NCBI GenBank assembly: GCA_946566685.1
Contig: CAMNXA010000003.1
Coordinates: 62,001 to 126,000, forward strand
Direction: 5' to 3'
DNA length: 64,000 nucleotides
Source of the DNA: an uncultured Lachnospiraceae bacterium
GTDB lineage: Bacteria > Bacillota > Clostridia > Lachnospirales > Lachnospiraceae
Made by a program: the position numbers and the translations under genes. Shown here in pieces: positions 49,866 to 59,081 of the stretch; position 1 is the stretch's first letter; every line of letters begins with the position of its first letter. Below the pieces are notes generated by a model. The model saw nothing but the letters and a program-made list of their open reading frames with translations, ran no database searches and was not told where the DNA came from.

Positions 49866-50699
49866 ATGAAAGATGATCCGAAAAAAATAATCGGCAGAAT
49901 ATTGTTTGGTTTATTGCTTCTCCTGCTCGTGCTGTGTTCGATATTTCCTTTCTTATGGATGATATCTACTTCTTTCAAGTACGATACGCAGGTGTTTACC
50001 AATCCGATCCAGTGGATACCTGATCCGGTAAAACTTGACAATTACAGGAAGGCATGGAGTGAGATCCCGTTTGCTCTTTTCCTCAAAAACACGGCGTTGG
50101 TTGCAGTGGCAGGAACATTTTTGCAGGTGGTCTGCTGTTCGGCGGCGGCATACGCTTTTGCCAAAATGGAGTTTATGGGCAAGAATATTCTGTTTATGAT
50201 CTTTATGGCAACTATGATGATTCCCTGGCATACGATCATGATTCCGCAGCATATGTTGATGGGACGGCTGGGAATGCATGACAAGCTGGCGACTTTGATA
50301 TTGATGCAGGCTTTCGGTGCATTTGGTATTTTTCTTTTGCGGCAGTTTTTTATGGGAGTACCGAATGAATTGCGCGAGGCGGCGCAGATTGATGGGGCGG
50401 GTGAGATCAGGATCTTTTTCAGTATCATGCTCCAGCAGGCGAGACCGGGGCTGGCAGCTTTGACGATCTTTACATTTATCACACAGTGGAATGACTATAT
50501 CACACCGTTAATCTATCTGAACTCGCCTAAGAACTATACATTGCAGTTGGGACTGAAAATGTTTGCAACCCAATACACAATGCAATATGGACTGACGATG
50601 GCTGGAACGCTCTGCTCTATGGTGCCGCTGTTTGTGGTATATCTGATTTTTGAGAAGCAGATTACGAAGGGAATTGTCTTTACAGGAATGAAGGGATAG
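49866..50699 (+). CDS. Sugar ABC transporter permease (MalG type)
   Basis: This is the second permease: six segments, starting 'ILFGLLLLLLVLCSIFPFLWMISTSFKYDTQVF'. The EAA loop is 'LREAAQIDGAGEIRIFFSIMLQQARPGLAAL', and the ending 'FEKQITKGIVFTGMKG' is standard. ATG 49866 has AAAGGAAG 10 nt upstream; an in-frame start further upstream at 49806 would overlap the preceding gene. Confidence 0.92.
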   Translation: MKDDPKKIIGRILFGLLLLLLVLCSIFPFLWMISTSFKYDTQVFTNPIQWIPDPVKLDNYRKAWSEIPFALFLKNTALVAVAGTFLQVVCCSAAAYAFAKMEFMGKNILFMIFMATMMIPWHTIMIPQHMLMGRLGMHDKLATLILMQAFGAFGIFLLRQFFMGVPNELREAAQIDGAGEIRIFFSIMLQQARPGLAALTIFTFITQWNDYITPLIYLNSPKNYTLQLGLKMFATQYTMQYGLTMAGTLCSMVPLFVVYLIFEKQITKGIVFTGMKG

Positions 50700-50716
50700 G
50701 CATAAAGGAGAAAAAT

Positions 50717-52117
50717 ATGAAACTTTATCGCAAAAATGACTTGTTTTCACCGAATTATCACCTATACACAAAGGAAGGATGGTTGAACGATCCTTGTGGC
50801 TGTTCTTTGTATAAGGGAGAATATCATATTTTTTTTCAGTATCATGAGGAGCCAACGCCCCTGGGCCCCGGGAAATGGTATCATATGAAAAGCAGTGATT
50901 TGACAGAGTGGGAAGAATTGGGTGTCTGTCTTCACCCTGAGTTTACTTATGAAGCAAACGGGTGCTGGACGGGAAGCTCTTTTGAGAACGGCGGAAAACA
51001 TTATATATTTTATTCCGGGAATCTGGATGGGAGAATGCCGCAGCAACAGCCTGTTATGGCATGCAGTGAGGATGGGATCCATTATAGGAAATGTGTGGAT
51101 ATGCCGGTCATTACATCCCCTTCCCCGGACGGCCATTATGAGATGCGCGATCCCAAGGTGTTTATCCGAGGAGAAGAATATTTTATGTTGCAGGGAGCCA
51201 CACGCGGCGGAAAAGGAGAAGTGATAGGATATTCCAGCCAGGATGGTATTCATTGGGACTATAGGGGGATTTTTTTCCAGAGTAAAAAGTGGATGGGAAG
51301 TATGTATGAGTGTCCTGATTTTTTTTCACTGGAGGGAAAGGATTTTCTGATTCTTTCGCCGATGAATTGGGTAGGGCATAAGAATATCCTGCTGTGCGGA
51401 AAAGCGGATTTTGCATCGTTCCGGTTTGTATGTGAGCAGATGGTAGATCTGGATATCGGGAGCGATTTTTATGCGGCGCAGTCGTTTCCTCATAAAGACG
51501 GCGGAGTTGCCGTTATAGGCTGGTTGGGAAACTGGGGCAAGCCGCATCCTGAGGACAGAATGGGATGGGCCGGAATGCTAAGCTGTGTCCGGAGAGTACA
51601 GTATGAGAAAGAGAGCGGGCAGATAAGGTTTATGCCCTGCAGGGAACTGGAACGGATGCGGCTGGGGGAGGCAGTATGCTGGAAGGATGTGATCTTGGGG
51701 AAGGAACCGGTAACCCATCCGGCTTTGGCGGGAGCACATAAAGATATTGTAATTGAAACGAGAAGGCGAACCGAACAGGAAGATGTCAGTTTGTCAATTT
51801 GTGTGGTCAGCGCAGACAAAGTGATCATAAAGGTGACTCTTGATTTCTTTAGAGGATTGGCCCGGATTGATAAGACTATGTCGGAAGAAGGCGATAACGG
51901 GGCCGCAATCGTTCCTTGCAGTCTCAGTGACAGGGATGAATTCAGATTATTGCTGGATGGTTCTGCATTTGAATTGTTTACAGGGAGCGGACAGGTGATT
52001 ACGGAAAGAATCTATCCGGGAGATACGAAGATGTATGTTACCCTGCATTGCGAGACTGGTATGTTGGACTGCGATATCACAGGATACGATATGGGCAGCT
52101 ATTACCAAAAAGCATAA
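50717..52117 (+). CDS. GH32 beta-fructofuranosidase, intracellular
   Basis: This enzyme hydrolyses sucrose, sucrose-6-phosphate or fructo-oligosaccharides. The catalytic triad of GH32 is visible: nucleophile Asp25 in WLNDPCG (usually WMNDPNG), Asp145 in RDPKV, acid/base Glu198 in YECPDF. The five-bladed propeller spans residues 1-310; a beta-sandwich domain follows. No signal peptide, so it acts on sugar brought in by the ABC system just upstream. The Cys in DPCG instead of DPNG is a notable change of a subsite residue. Confidence 0.93.
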   Translation: MKLYRKNDLFSPNYHLYTKEGWLNDPCGCSLYKGEYHIFFQYHEEPTPLGPGKWYHMKSSDLTEWEELGVCLHPEFTYEANGCWTGSSFENGGKHYIFYSGNLDGRMPQQQPVMACSEDGIHYRKCVDMPVITSPSPDGHYEMRDPKVFIRGEEYFMLQGATRGGKGEVIGYSSQDGIHWDYRGIFFQSKKWMGSMYECPDFFSLEGKDFLILSPMNWVGHKNILLCGKADFASFRFVCEQMVDLDIGSDFYAAQSFPHKDGGVAVIGWLGNWGKPHPEDRMGWAGMLSCVRRVQYEKESGQIRFMPCRELERMRLGEAVCWKDVILGKEPVTHPALAGAHKDIVIETRRRTEQEDVSLSICVVSADKVIIKVTLDFFRGLARIDKTMSEEGDNGAAIVPCSLSDRDEFRLLLDGSAFELFTGSGQVITERIYPGDTKMYVTLHCETGMLDCDITGYDMGSYYQKA

Positions 52118-52141
52118 TAAATTTTAAATATGCAAAAGAAT

Positions 52142-52196
52142 AGGTTGACAAGTGCCTACCAAGGGGCTTATAGTAATGGTAGGCATTTGTCAACCT
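52142..52196 (+). promoter_or_regulatory. Long inverted repeat carrying the blaI promoter
   Basis: AGGTTGACAAGTGCCTACC (52142-52160) pairs with 52178-52196 over 19 bp with one wobble. TTGACA (52145-52150) is in the left arm. TATAGT (52169-52174) is in the loop, 18 bp away. It can be both the terminator of the GH32 operon (TTTTG follows) and an operator/promoter for the next genes. Confidence 0.65.
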
Positions 52197-52273
52197 TTTG
52201 CGTGTAAAGAATCGCAGAGGATTGAATGCATATGCAGTCTGGTTACTCGATTACAGAAAAAGAGGCGGAAAGT

Positions 52274-52675
52274 ATGGCGAAAATGGTAAGATTATCAGAA
52301 GCGGAATGGAAAGTCATGAATTTGTTGTGGGAGGAAGCGCCGCAGACGATGATGCAGCTGACCAATCATCTGAAGGAGACTACGGGCTGGACGAAACATA
52401 CGGTTATGACTTTTTTGAAACGGATGGAGGAGAAAGGTGCTGTCTGTTATGAGGAGGGCGGCCGGGCCAAACTGTATTATCCGAAAGTTGACCGGACGGA
52501 AGCCGTTTTACAGGAGACGGAGGAATTTTTAGAAAAGGTATTCGATGGCCGTATGGGCCTTATGCTGAATACCATGGTGGAGCAACAGGCATTATCCAGA
52601 GAAGAAATCAGGGAATTGTATGAGATCTTAAGACAGGCGGAGGAAAATAGCAGGGAAGGGGAGGATAACAGATGA
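52274..52675 (+). CDS. BlaI/MecI-family repressor
   Basis: This is a winged-helix repressor that is normally cleaved when the partner M56 protease is activated. Residues 5-75 read 'LSEAEWKVMNLLWEEAPQTMMQLTNHLKETTGWTKHTVMTFLKRMEEKGAVCYEEGGRAKLYYP'; the rest is the dimerisation helix pair. The 133-residue length is normal. ATG 52274 follows GAGGCGGAAAG. It overlaps the next gene by 4 nt. The upstream inverted repeat is its probable operator. Confidence 0.92.
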   Translation: MAKMVRLSEAEWKVMNLLWEEAPQTMMQLTNHLKETTGWTKHTVMTFLKRMEEKGAVCYEEGGRAKLYYPKVDRTEAVLQETEEFLEKVFDGRMGLMLNTMVEQQALSREEIRELYEILRQAEENSREGEDNR

Positions 52676-55407
52676 TAGAGATGATGGTGACTTCTTCGGT
52701 GCTCATCCTGGCAATTCTTCTGTTTCGCAGATTTGCGAACGGAAAGGTGAGTATGCGTTTTCGTTATGCGTTGTGGCTGGCGGCAGCTTTGCGGCTGATG
52801 TTGCCGGTGTCCCTGGGAAACAGTGCGGTGAGTGTGATGAATCTCTGGCCGCAAAGCTTACAGGGCGTTGCGGGTGAAGTGCAGGAAGTGAAAAGCGGAT
52901 GGATGCTGCCGCGAATCCGGCAGGCGGACGCTGAAGGAGTGGAGGGCAATATCGTGCCTGCTGTTATGCCTGCGGGAGAGACATTTGGGGGAGAAGTATC
53001 TGTCAAGTCCAAGACAGGAGAAGAGATAGAGGGACTGTCAGGAAAAGATATTGTTGGAAGGGAAAAGGAAGAGCGGGAGGGGGCATCCGCTAAGATACCT
53101 GCGGACCTGCCATCGGAAGCTGGCAGGATGACGTCCGAAATGTCCGGGGAAAGGATTCCCGCAATTTTCCGGACGGTGTGGCTGTTTGGCATTTTGTCTG
53201 TAAGTGCCTATATGATCACCAGCCAGGTGCGCTTCAGAAGGATTCTGTACAGGCTTCGCCGGATTGTCGGCGCAGAGAAGATTCCCGATGAACTGGCAGA
53301 CAGGCTTACAGCGCGCCGGATGAAAGTATATCAGGTGAAAGGTCTGGCGAGCCCCTGTCTGGTGGGGCGTAATATTTATGTGGATACCAGACTGCTGAAA
53401 GATCGTCAGAAGCTTGGCCATGTGCTGGCGCACGAGTATTGCCATGCGGCACAGTTTGATTCATTCTGGGCTTTCCTGCGCAGTGCATTGGTGGCGGTGT
53501 ATTGGTTCCATCCGCTGGTGTGGGTGGCTGCCTTTGCGGCCAGACAGGACAGTGAGCTGGCTTGTGACGAGGCGGCAATCAGGCTGCTTGGTGAGGAAGA
53601 ACGTTTTGCTTACGGCAGGACGCTTTTATATCTGCTCTCCGGGGAAAACGGCCGAATCGACTGTGCGGGAACAGCGCTTACAATGGAAGGACGCAAACGG
53701 GACGTGAAAGAGAGAGTACGAATGATAGCCCAAAGCAATCAGCGAAAGGGATGGGCGGCGGCAGCAGTTGTCGTGATGATGCTCTTAGCCTGCGGCTGTG
53801 CTTTTACGGGAAGGGAACAGGAGCAGAATGTCCGGTATGACGATGGGAAAGAATTGGTACCGGAAGGACTGGCTGCGGAGACGATACAGAAGCAGGCGGG
53901 AGAATTGCAGACGATTGTGGATGCGTCCGATACAGCCTCTGAACGTATCAGGAATGAGTATGAAAATGTCACGGACGCTTTGGACATGCAGGAACAGGCC
54001 TTAAGACAGGCGCAGAAGGATGCGGCCTTCGCTTCGGTGTTGGATTATCAGGGGGTGATGGCGGGAAAAGATGACAGTGAACTATCTCTAAACCGGAAAC
54101 TGGATTATCAGGCTTATTATGACTATTTGGGCGGAAAGCAGAACAGTCAGGGCAAAGAACAGGAGGAGCCGCCGGAAAATGGCTGGTATCTGCTCTGCCG
54201 TAACGAGGAAGCACGGATTTCCCTCTATGGTCTTTATACCCAGGAGTTTGGCCCGCGAGGGATCAAGACGCTGATCGGAGAGGATGTGAATACCTATGAC
54301 ATCGCCTGGTGTCCCAGCGGCATGAATGGGGACAGCGCCAACATCAGAACCCTGGAAAGTGCGGAAGACGGTTTGCCCAGAAGATTTGTCTTTAAGATAT
54401 TGGCGGAGAATACATCTGACAGGGAGATATGGAAACTTTACAGTGGATTCCGGTATGATACGGGGACTGTGGAGATGGAGGAACTAACGGCACAGATGTA
54501 TCGTGACTGGGCGGATAGGTATCTTTCTTTTGAAGTGAGTGCGTCCGGGGATGAGGTATTGGTTACTTATGATGGAGACATGGTATTGGCGCCGCTTGAT
54601 ATTTCCGCTTATCAGGATCAGAAGGTGGAGGGAGTGGCAATCAGTCCTGATGTGGCCGGATTCCAACTGGACGATGGTAGTTTGGTGGGAGAAAGTTATG
54701 GAGAGCAGGACAGTTTTGAGGGAGTGGTACTGCCTCTGGCGGTTGGGTTAAAACTGGAAGGTATGGATGGGGTCTGGTTTGACGGCCTGCATCCTCTGAT
54801 TGTGCAGGTGCTGTGCTATCCGGGACAGGAGCCGGCGTTTGTACTGCAACAGCCAAGGATTGCTGAGCAGGCTATTCTCCACTCTTTGACACAGCAACGG
54901 CAGCTGGAGGAGATCCGAGCGGGAAAAGGTGTGGATATGGGGCCTGATGAAGCGGCAGGATATCTGAGCAAGCCGCTCGTCAACAGCGAAGAAGCGCACC
55001 ATGACCTGGAGATTGCATTTCTGAATCCCTGTCCTGATTATGTCCGAATTTCAGACGGGTACGGGGAACGCAAGAATCCTGTTACAGGAGAGATTAAAAA
55101 ACACAATGGAGTGGATATGGCGGCCGATATGGGAACGGCTGTCGTGGCCGCAGCAGACGGCAGGGTTTATGAGACCGGGTTTGATGCGGAAGATGGCAAT
55201 TATGTGGTTCTCTGGCATGGGCAGAGCGGCCAGATGACTTATTATACGCATTGCGAGGAAGTATTGGTTTCGAAGAATGATCAGGTTTTAGCAGGCGATA
55301 AAATAGCTACGGTCGGTTCGACCGGCAGGTCTACAGGAAGCCATCTGCACTTTGCGGTCAGCTATGATGGAGAGTGGCAGGAACCTTTCTTTGACAAGGC
55401 CAATTGA
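52672..55407 (+). CDS. M56 (BlaR1-type) sensor protease fused to an M23 domain
   Basis: A BlaR1-like membrane metalloprotease lies in residues 1-380: four or five hydrophobic segments, zinc motif HEYCH (254-258) and the downstream 'ELACDEAA'. An outer region of about 430 residues follows, of unknown fold, where BlaR1 would have a penicillin-binding sensor. The C-terminus (about 780-911) is an M23/LytM domain with zinc ligands His811 and Asp815 in HNGVDMA and HLHF (891-893), so it could bind or cut peptidoglycan. It probably senses wall state and triggers BlaI cleavage. M23/M56 fusions are known in Clostridia; substrate and target genes are not. Confidence 0.88.
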   Translation: MIEMMVTSSVLILAILLFRRFANGKVSMRFRYALWLAAALRLMLPVSLGNSAVSVMNLWPQSLQGVAGEVQEVKSGWMLPRIRQADAEGVEGNIVPAVMPAGETFGGEVSVKSKTGEEIEGLSGKDIVGREKEEREGASAKIPADLPSEAGRMTSEMSGERIPAIFRTVWLFGILSVSAYMITSQVRFRRILYRLRRIVGAEKIPDELADRLTARRMKVYQVKGLASPCLVGRNIYVDTRLLKDRQKLGHVLAHEYCHAAQFDSFWAFLRSALVAVYWFHPLVWVAAFAARQDSELACDEAAIRLLGEEERFAYGRTLLYLLSGENGRIDCAGTALTMEGRKRDVKERVRMIAQSNQRKGWAAAAVVVMMLLACGCAFTGREQEQNVRYDDGKELVPEGLAAETIQKQAGELQTIVDASDTASERIRNEYENVTDALDMQEQALRQAQKDAAFASVLDYQGVMAGKDDSELSLNRKLDYQAYYDYLGGKQNSQGKEQEEPPENGWYLLCRNEEARISLYGLYTQEFGPRGIKTLIGEDVNTYDIAWCPSGMNGDSANIRTLESAEDGLPRRFVFKILAENTSDREIWKLYSGFRYDTGTVEMEELTAQMYRDWADRYLSFEVSASGDEVLVTYDGDMVLAPLDISAYQDQKVEGVAISPDVAGFQLDDGSLVGESYGEQDSFEGVVLPLAVGLKLEGMDGVWFDGLHPLIVQVLCYPGQEPAFVLQQPRIAEQAILHSLTQQRQLEEIRAGKGVDMGPDEAAGYLSKPLVNSEEAHHDLEIAFLNPCPDYVRISDGYGERKNPVTGEIKKHNGVDMAADMGTAVVAAADGRVYETGFDAEDGNYVVLWHGQSGQMTYYTHCEEVLVSKNDQVLAGDKIATVGSTGRSTGSHLHFAVSYDGEWQEPFFDKAN

Positions 55408-55431
55408 GAAAGGAACAGAGTTTTTTGAAAG

Positions 55432-55466
55432 ATACGCGATAAGATGCTTTCTTATTGCGTATTTTT
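55432..55466 (+). terminator. Terminator after the M56/M23 gene
   Basis: ATACGCGATAAGA and TCTTATTGCGTAT form a 13-bp stem with one wobble, followed by TTTT. A perfect TATAAT at 55474-55479, a likely -10 for the next gene, follows at once. Confidence 0.82.
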
Positions 55467-55538
55467 GTGGTATTATAATATAGGATTCTAATGTTTATCC
55501 ATACAAACAGCGAAGAAGACAGGGGATAAGGATATACA

Positions 55539-56228
55539 ATGAAATATAAAAAGATCAATGAAGCAACAGTACAATGTATCATTTCCGAGGATGACATGAC
55601 AGAATACGGTCTTACACTGTCGGATATTTTTGAACGCAGTGAGAAGGGCGAAGAGTTTTTGCGTGATATCATCGAGCGGGCCCATGATGAAGTCGGCTAC
55701 CAGATCAACAATGGCAATATAGCCATGCAGATAACGCCTCTGAAAGACAAGGGCCTGGTGGTGACTTTTACGGATGAGGGGCCGGCGGCCTTTAAGGAGA
55801 TGTTGCAGCATTTAAAAGAGGTTTTGCAGGATGTCAGCGCAGAACTGTCCCATCAGGATGAGATGGCGCGGCAGACCCAGCCGGCAAATCGGGAATATGA
55901 AGAAAATTACAGGATTTTCGTCTTTGCGACCATGCATCAGACCATGCAATATGTGGCGACCATTCCGAGTACATATTCTGTAAAAAGCCATCTTTATAAG
56001 GAGGGCGTTGGTTATTATCTGGTGCTGGAAAAGAACCGTCTTTCCTATAAGACGTTCAATAAGATCAGTGCCCCTGCCATAGAATTTGGCAATCTGGTCG
56101 CAGCATCTAAGGAGCGTCTGCTGTTTTTGCAGGAGCATGGGGAGTGTTTGATCGGGGAGCGGGCAGTGAGTAAGCTGCGCAGGATTTATATGGCCGGAGC
56201 AGGCAGAAAGCAAAAGCAGATGAAGTGA
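55539..56228 (+). CDS. mecA: MecA-family adaptor protein
   Basis: MecA delivers proteins to ClpC for degradation. The N-terminal domain 'MKYKKINEATVQCIISEDDMTEYGLTLSDIFERSEKGEEFLRDIIERAHDEVGYQINNGNIAMQITPLKDKGLVVTFT' and the C-terminal domain 'YRIFVFATMHQTMQYVATIPSTYSVKSHLYKEGVGYYLVLEK' match the family, joined by a Gln-rich linker (about 105-120). 229 residues is the usual size. GGGGATAAGG precedes the ATG. Clients in this organism are unknown. Confidence 0.88.
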   Translation: MKYKKINEATVQCIISEDDMTEYGLTLSDIFERSEKGEEFLRDIIERAHDEVGYQINNGNIAMQITPLKDKGLVVTFTDEGPAAFKEMLQHLKEVLQDVSAELSHQDEMARQTQPANREYEENYRIFVFATMHQTMQYVATIPSTYSVKSHLYKEGVGYYLVLEKNRLSYKTFNKISAPAIEFGNLVAASKERLLFLQEHGECLIGERAVSKLRRIYMAGAGRKQKQMK

Positions 56229-56295
56229 GGGCAAAGTGCCTGTGACCGGACTTTCATATGATTATGATCGGATTCCAATCCGTTGAGTTCTGAAT

Positions 56296-56370
56296 CATGA
56301 TAAAAACATGGAACGTTGGAGATAATGCTGCCATGCCTGTTTGTTGCAGGGGTTGGCAGCAATTATCATG
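56296..56370 (+). ncRNA. Structured leader of the DEAD-box helicase gene
   Basis: CATGATAA (56296-56303) pairs with TTATCATG (56363-56370); inside, TGCTGCC (56326-56332) pairs with GGCAGCA (56355-56361) and CCTG with CAGG (56336-56350). All three stems are nested and perfect. The 210-nt stretch holds no gene. A cis-regulatory role, for example temperature or autoregulation, is inferred. I recognise no known class. Confidence 0.45.
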
Positions 56371-56440
56371 TAAAAGCAAATGTGCGGCTTAAGAGGGCAG
56401 AGTTTCCCCAGGGTACGCATACAAAGAAATGGAGAGAAGA

Positions 56441-58189
56441 ATGAGCAGCAGTAAAAAGAAAAACAATGAACAATTTGACAGATTCCTGGAGCAGGAGATT
56501 CTCACGCAGCATAAGTATGACAGTCTGTATGAGGAGAAGAAAGAGGAGACTGATGAGGAGAACATGCGCTATGAGGACGCCGGGATTGATGCAAGGATCC
56601 TGCGCGCTGTCAGGGAACTTGGATTTGAACATATGACACCAATCCAGGAACAGACCATACCGCTCTTTATGACGGGGAGGGATATCATCGGGCAGGCACA
56701 GACAGGAACGGGCAAAACGGCAGCTTTTGGAATCCCGATTTTGCAGAAGATCGATCCGGAAAACAAATCCCTGCAGGCGGTGATCTTATGTCCGACCAGG
56801 GAACTTGCCATGCAGGCGGCGGAAGAGTTGCGGAAATTTTCCAAATATATGAATGGCATTAAGGTGCTGCCGGTTTATGGCGGACAGGATATCGTCAGAC
56901 AGATTAAGAATTTGAAAGGCGGCGTCCAGATCGTGGTGGGTACACCGGGCCGGGTGATGGATCATATGCGCAGACATACCCTCAGGATGGATCAGGTGCA
57001 TACGGTGGTCCTGGATGAAGCGGATGAGATGTTAAATATGGGATTTAGGGAGGATATTGAGACAATCTTAAAGGAGATGCCGCAGGAGAGGCAGACAGGA
57101 CTTTTTTCTGCGACCATGCCCAAGCCCATATTAGACATTACCAAAACTTATCAGAAAGATGCGGCTTATATTAAGATGACCCCGAAGGAGGTCACAATCC
57201 CGCTGATCAAGCAGGCATATTATCAGGTGCGTAAACAGGATAAAGAGGAGGTGCTCTGCCGCCTGATAGACTATTATGATCCTAAACGGGCGCTTATCTT
57301 TTGTAATACCAAGCGGATGGTGGATGAACTGACGGAACATTTGAAGGCAAGAGGCTATGAGGTGGAAGGCCTTCATGGTGACCTGACACAGGGACAGAGA
57401 GATACGGTGATGAATCTGTTCCGGGGTGGGAACATCAACATTTTGATTGCCACCGATGTGGCGGCACGGGGCATTGATGTGAATGATGTGGAGGCGGTCT
57501 ATAATTATGACGTGCCGGAGGACATTGAATACTATGTGCACCGGATCGGCAGAACCGGGCGTGCCGGCAAGACAGGCAGATCGTTTACCCTGGTGGTGGG
57601 AAGAGAGGCTTACAAGATCCGGGATATTGAGCGTGTCTGCCATACGAAGATTAAGGAGCGCAAAGTACCGAATGCGGCGGATATCACATCCAGAAAGGCG
57701 GAAAAAATCTTAAAAGAGGCGATGGCCGTGATTGAGAAAGAGGATATCAGCAGAGCCACAGAGTATATTCTGGATGCGGTTGCATTAGGGCAGTACAGCG
57801 CCACACAGATTGCGGCAGCCTTTATGAAGATGCGTCTTGGAGAGGAAATTGAGGATATTAAGGAAGAGAAGTTTTTCTTTGAGAAAAAGGGCAGGACGCC
57901 CGGCCGCGGCAGCAGAGGAGGCCGTGATGAAAGAGATGGCCGTGGCGGCAGAAACAGCCGTGGGGAAAAAGAAAGACGTGATGGACGTGCAAATAAAGGA
58001 AATTATAGTGACAAGGGCAAACGTGGCCGGGAATACCTTAGCGAGGGCGAGAAGAAGCAGAAGAAACCCTTCAAAGGTGGTGCACTCGGCAGTATAAAGG
58101 CGAAAGATGTGAGAAGGGACGGCAGCTATGAAAGAAGAGACAACAGCAGAAATAACCGCTATGGGTCGCTTCGCATCAAGACCAAATAA
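56441..58189 (+). CDS. DEAD-box RNA helicase (CsdA/DeaD type)
   Basis: This ATP-dependent RNA helicase is likely to act in ribosome assembly or RNA decay. Seen in order: Q motif PIQEQTIPL, motif I AQTGTGKT (about 86-93), PTRELA, TPGRVMD, DEAD (about 192-195), SAT, and HRIGRTGRAGKTG. A DbpA/CsdA-like RNA-binding module follows ('RKAEKILKEAMAVIEKEDI...'), then an Arg/Gly-rich tail from about residue 485 ('RGSRGGRDERDGRGGRNSRG') with Lys-rich end. ATG 56441 is 6 nt after GGAG; ATG 56429 is upstream of that site. Confidence 0.95.
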   Translation: MSSSKKKNNEQFDRFLEQEILTQHKYDSLYEEKKEETDEENMRYEDAGIDARILRAVRELGFEHMTPIQEQTIPLFMTGRDIIGQAQTGTGKTAAFGIPILQKIDPENKSLQAVILCPTRELAMQAAEELRKFSKYMNGIKVLPVYGGQDIVRQIKNLKGGVQIVVGTPGRVMDHMRRHTLRMDQVHTVVLDEADEMLNMGFREDIETILKEMPQERQTGLFSATMPKPILDITKTYQKDAAYIKMTPKEVTIPLIKQAYYQVRKQDKEEVLCRLIDYYDPKRALIFCNTKRMVDELTEHLKARGYEVEGLHGDLTQGQRDTVMNLFRGGNINILIATDVAARGIDVNDVEAVYNYDVPEDIEYYVHRIGRTGRAGKTGRSFTLVVGREAYKIRDIERVCHTKIKERKVPNAADITSRKAEKILKEAMAVIEKEDISRATEYILDAVALGQYSATQIAAAFMKMRLGEEIEDIKEEKFFFEKKGRTPGRGSRGGRDERDGRGGRNSRGEKERRDGRANKGNYSDKGKRGREYLSEGEKKQKKPFKGGALGSIKAKDVRRDGSYERRDNSRNNRYGSLRIKTK

Positions 58190-58191
58190 GA

Positions 58192-58788
58192 TTAAAGCAC
58201 CAGTTCGTGCCCGTGGTCTTTGAGCCATTTGCGATGGATGCGGTAGTCAGGGCAGACAGTTTCCACTGCCTGCCAGAAAGCAGCAGAGTGATCCATGTGA
58301 GTCAGATGGCATAGTTCATGAACGACCACATAGTCCAGAACGGCGGGCGGCGCCAGCATGAGTCTCCAGTTAAAGGAGAGGGTGCCTTTGGCGCTGCAAC
58401 TGCCCCAGCGGGTCTTCTGGTCACGGATGGTGATGCGCTGGTATTCACCGCCGGTGAGCGTTCGGAAATAGGCGGCCCTTTTGGGAAAATATTCCTTGGC
58501 GGCCTCTATATATCTCTTTTCCAACGCGGCGCGCTGGGTATCGCTTAAATCGGAGGAAGGCCGGCTTTGGGCTTTTTCCATGACTTCCAGATAGTGGGTG
58601 ATGATCCAGTGTTGCTTTTCCAGAAGAATATGACGAATCTCCCGTTCAGAAGTACGAAGCGGCACCCGCAGTGTGATCGCTCCATCGGGATTGATGCTGA
58701 TGCCGCAGGTCTTCCGGCGGCTGCGGATGACCGTGTAGGACAGAGTGTAGAGTTTGCTTTGGTATTTGATTTGATAGCTGTTTTCCAT
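58192..58788 (-). CDS. YgjP-type (M48-like) metallopeptidase
   Basis: This is a 198-residue WLM/DUF45 protein with zinc motif HELCH ('LDYVVVHELCHLTHMDHSAAFWQAVETVCPDY', about residues 158-190). The marks 'RSRRKTCGISINPDGAITLRVPLRTSEREIRHILLEKQHWI' and 'QKTRWGSCSAKGTLSFNWRLML' are the family core. A cytoplasmic protease or peptidase role is assumed; no substrate is known. It converges on the helicase gene with 2 bp between stops; AAGACCA/TGGTCTT (58178-58220) may form a shared hairpin. Confidence 0.9.
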   Translation of the reverse strand: MENSYQIKYQSKLYTLSYTVIRSRRKTCGISINPDGAITLRVPLRTSEREIRHILLEKQHWIITHYLEVMEKAQSRPSSDLSDTQRAALEKRYIEAAKEYFPKRAAYFRTLTGGEYQRITIRDQKTRWGSCSAKGTLSFNWRLMLAPPAVLDYVVVHELCHLTHMDHSAAFWQAVETVCPDYRIHRKWLKDHGHELVL

Positions 58789-59081
58789 AAGACAATGTTC
58801 CTGTATCTGATTTTTTGTGTTTGTTATAGGGGATGTATTATCAATGATATATCACATTATATATCATATCATGGAAAAAAGGGCAAAGAATGTTGTTAAA
58901 AACGAATATGAGAATGGGATAAAAGGTATGAAAACTGTGGGGTAAAGAGAAAATAATCTGGATTTATGGACAAAATCTTATAAATTATGCTAGTATGATA
59001 TGAATGTATAGATTTGAACAAAGTAATAATGAAAGTAATCAATTAGAGAAGAAACAATCAGATAAAACAGGGGTATATTGT

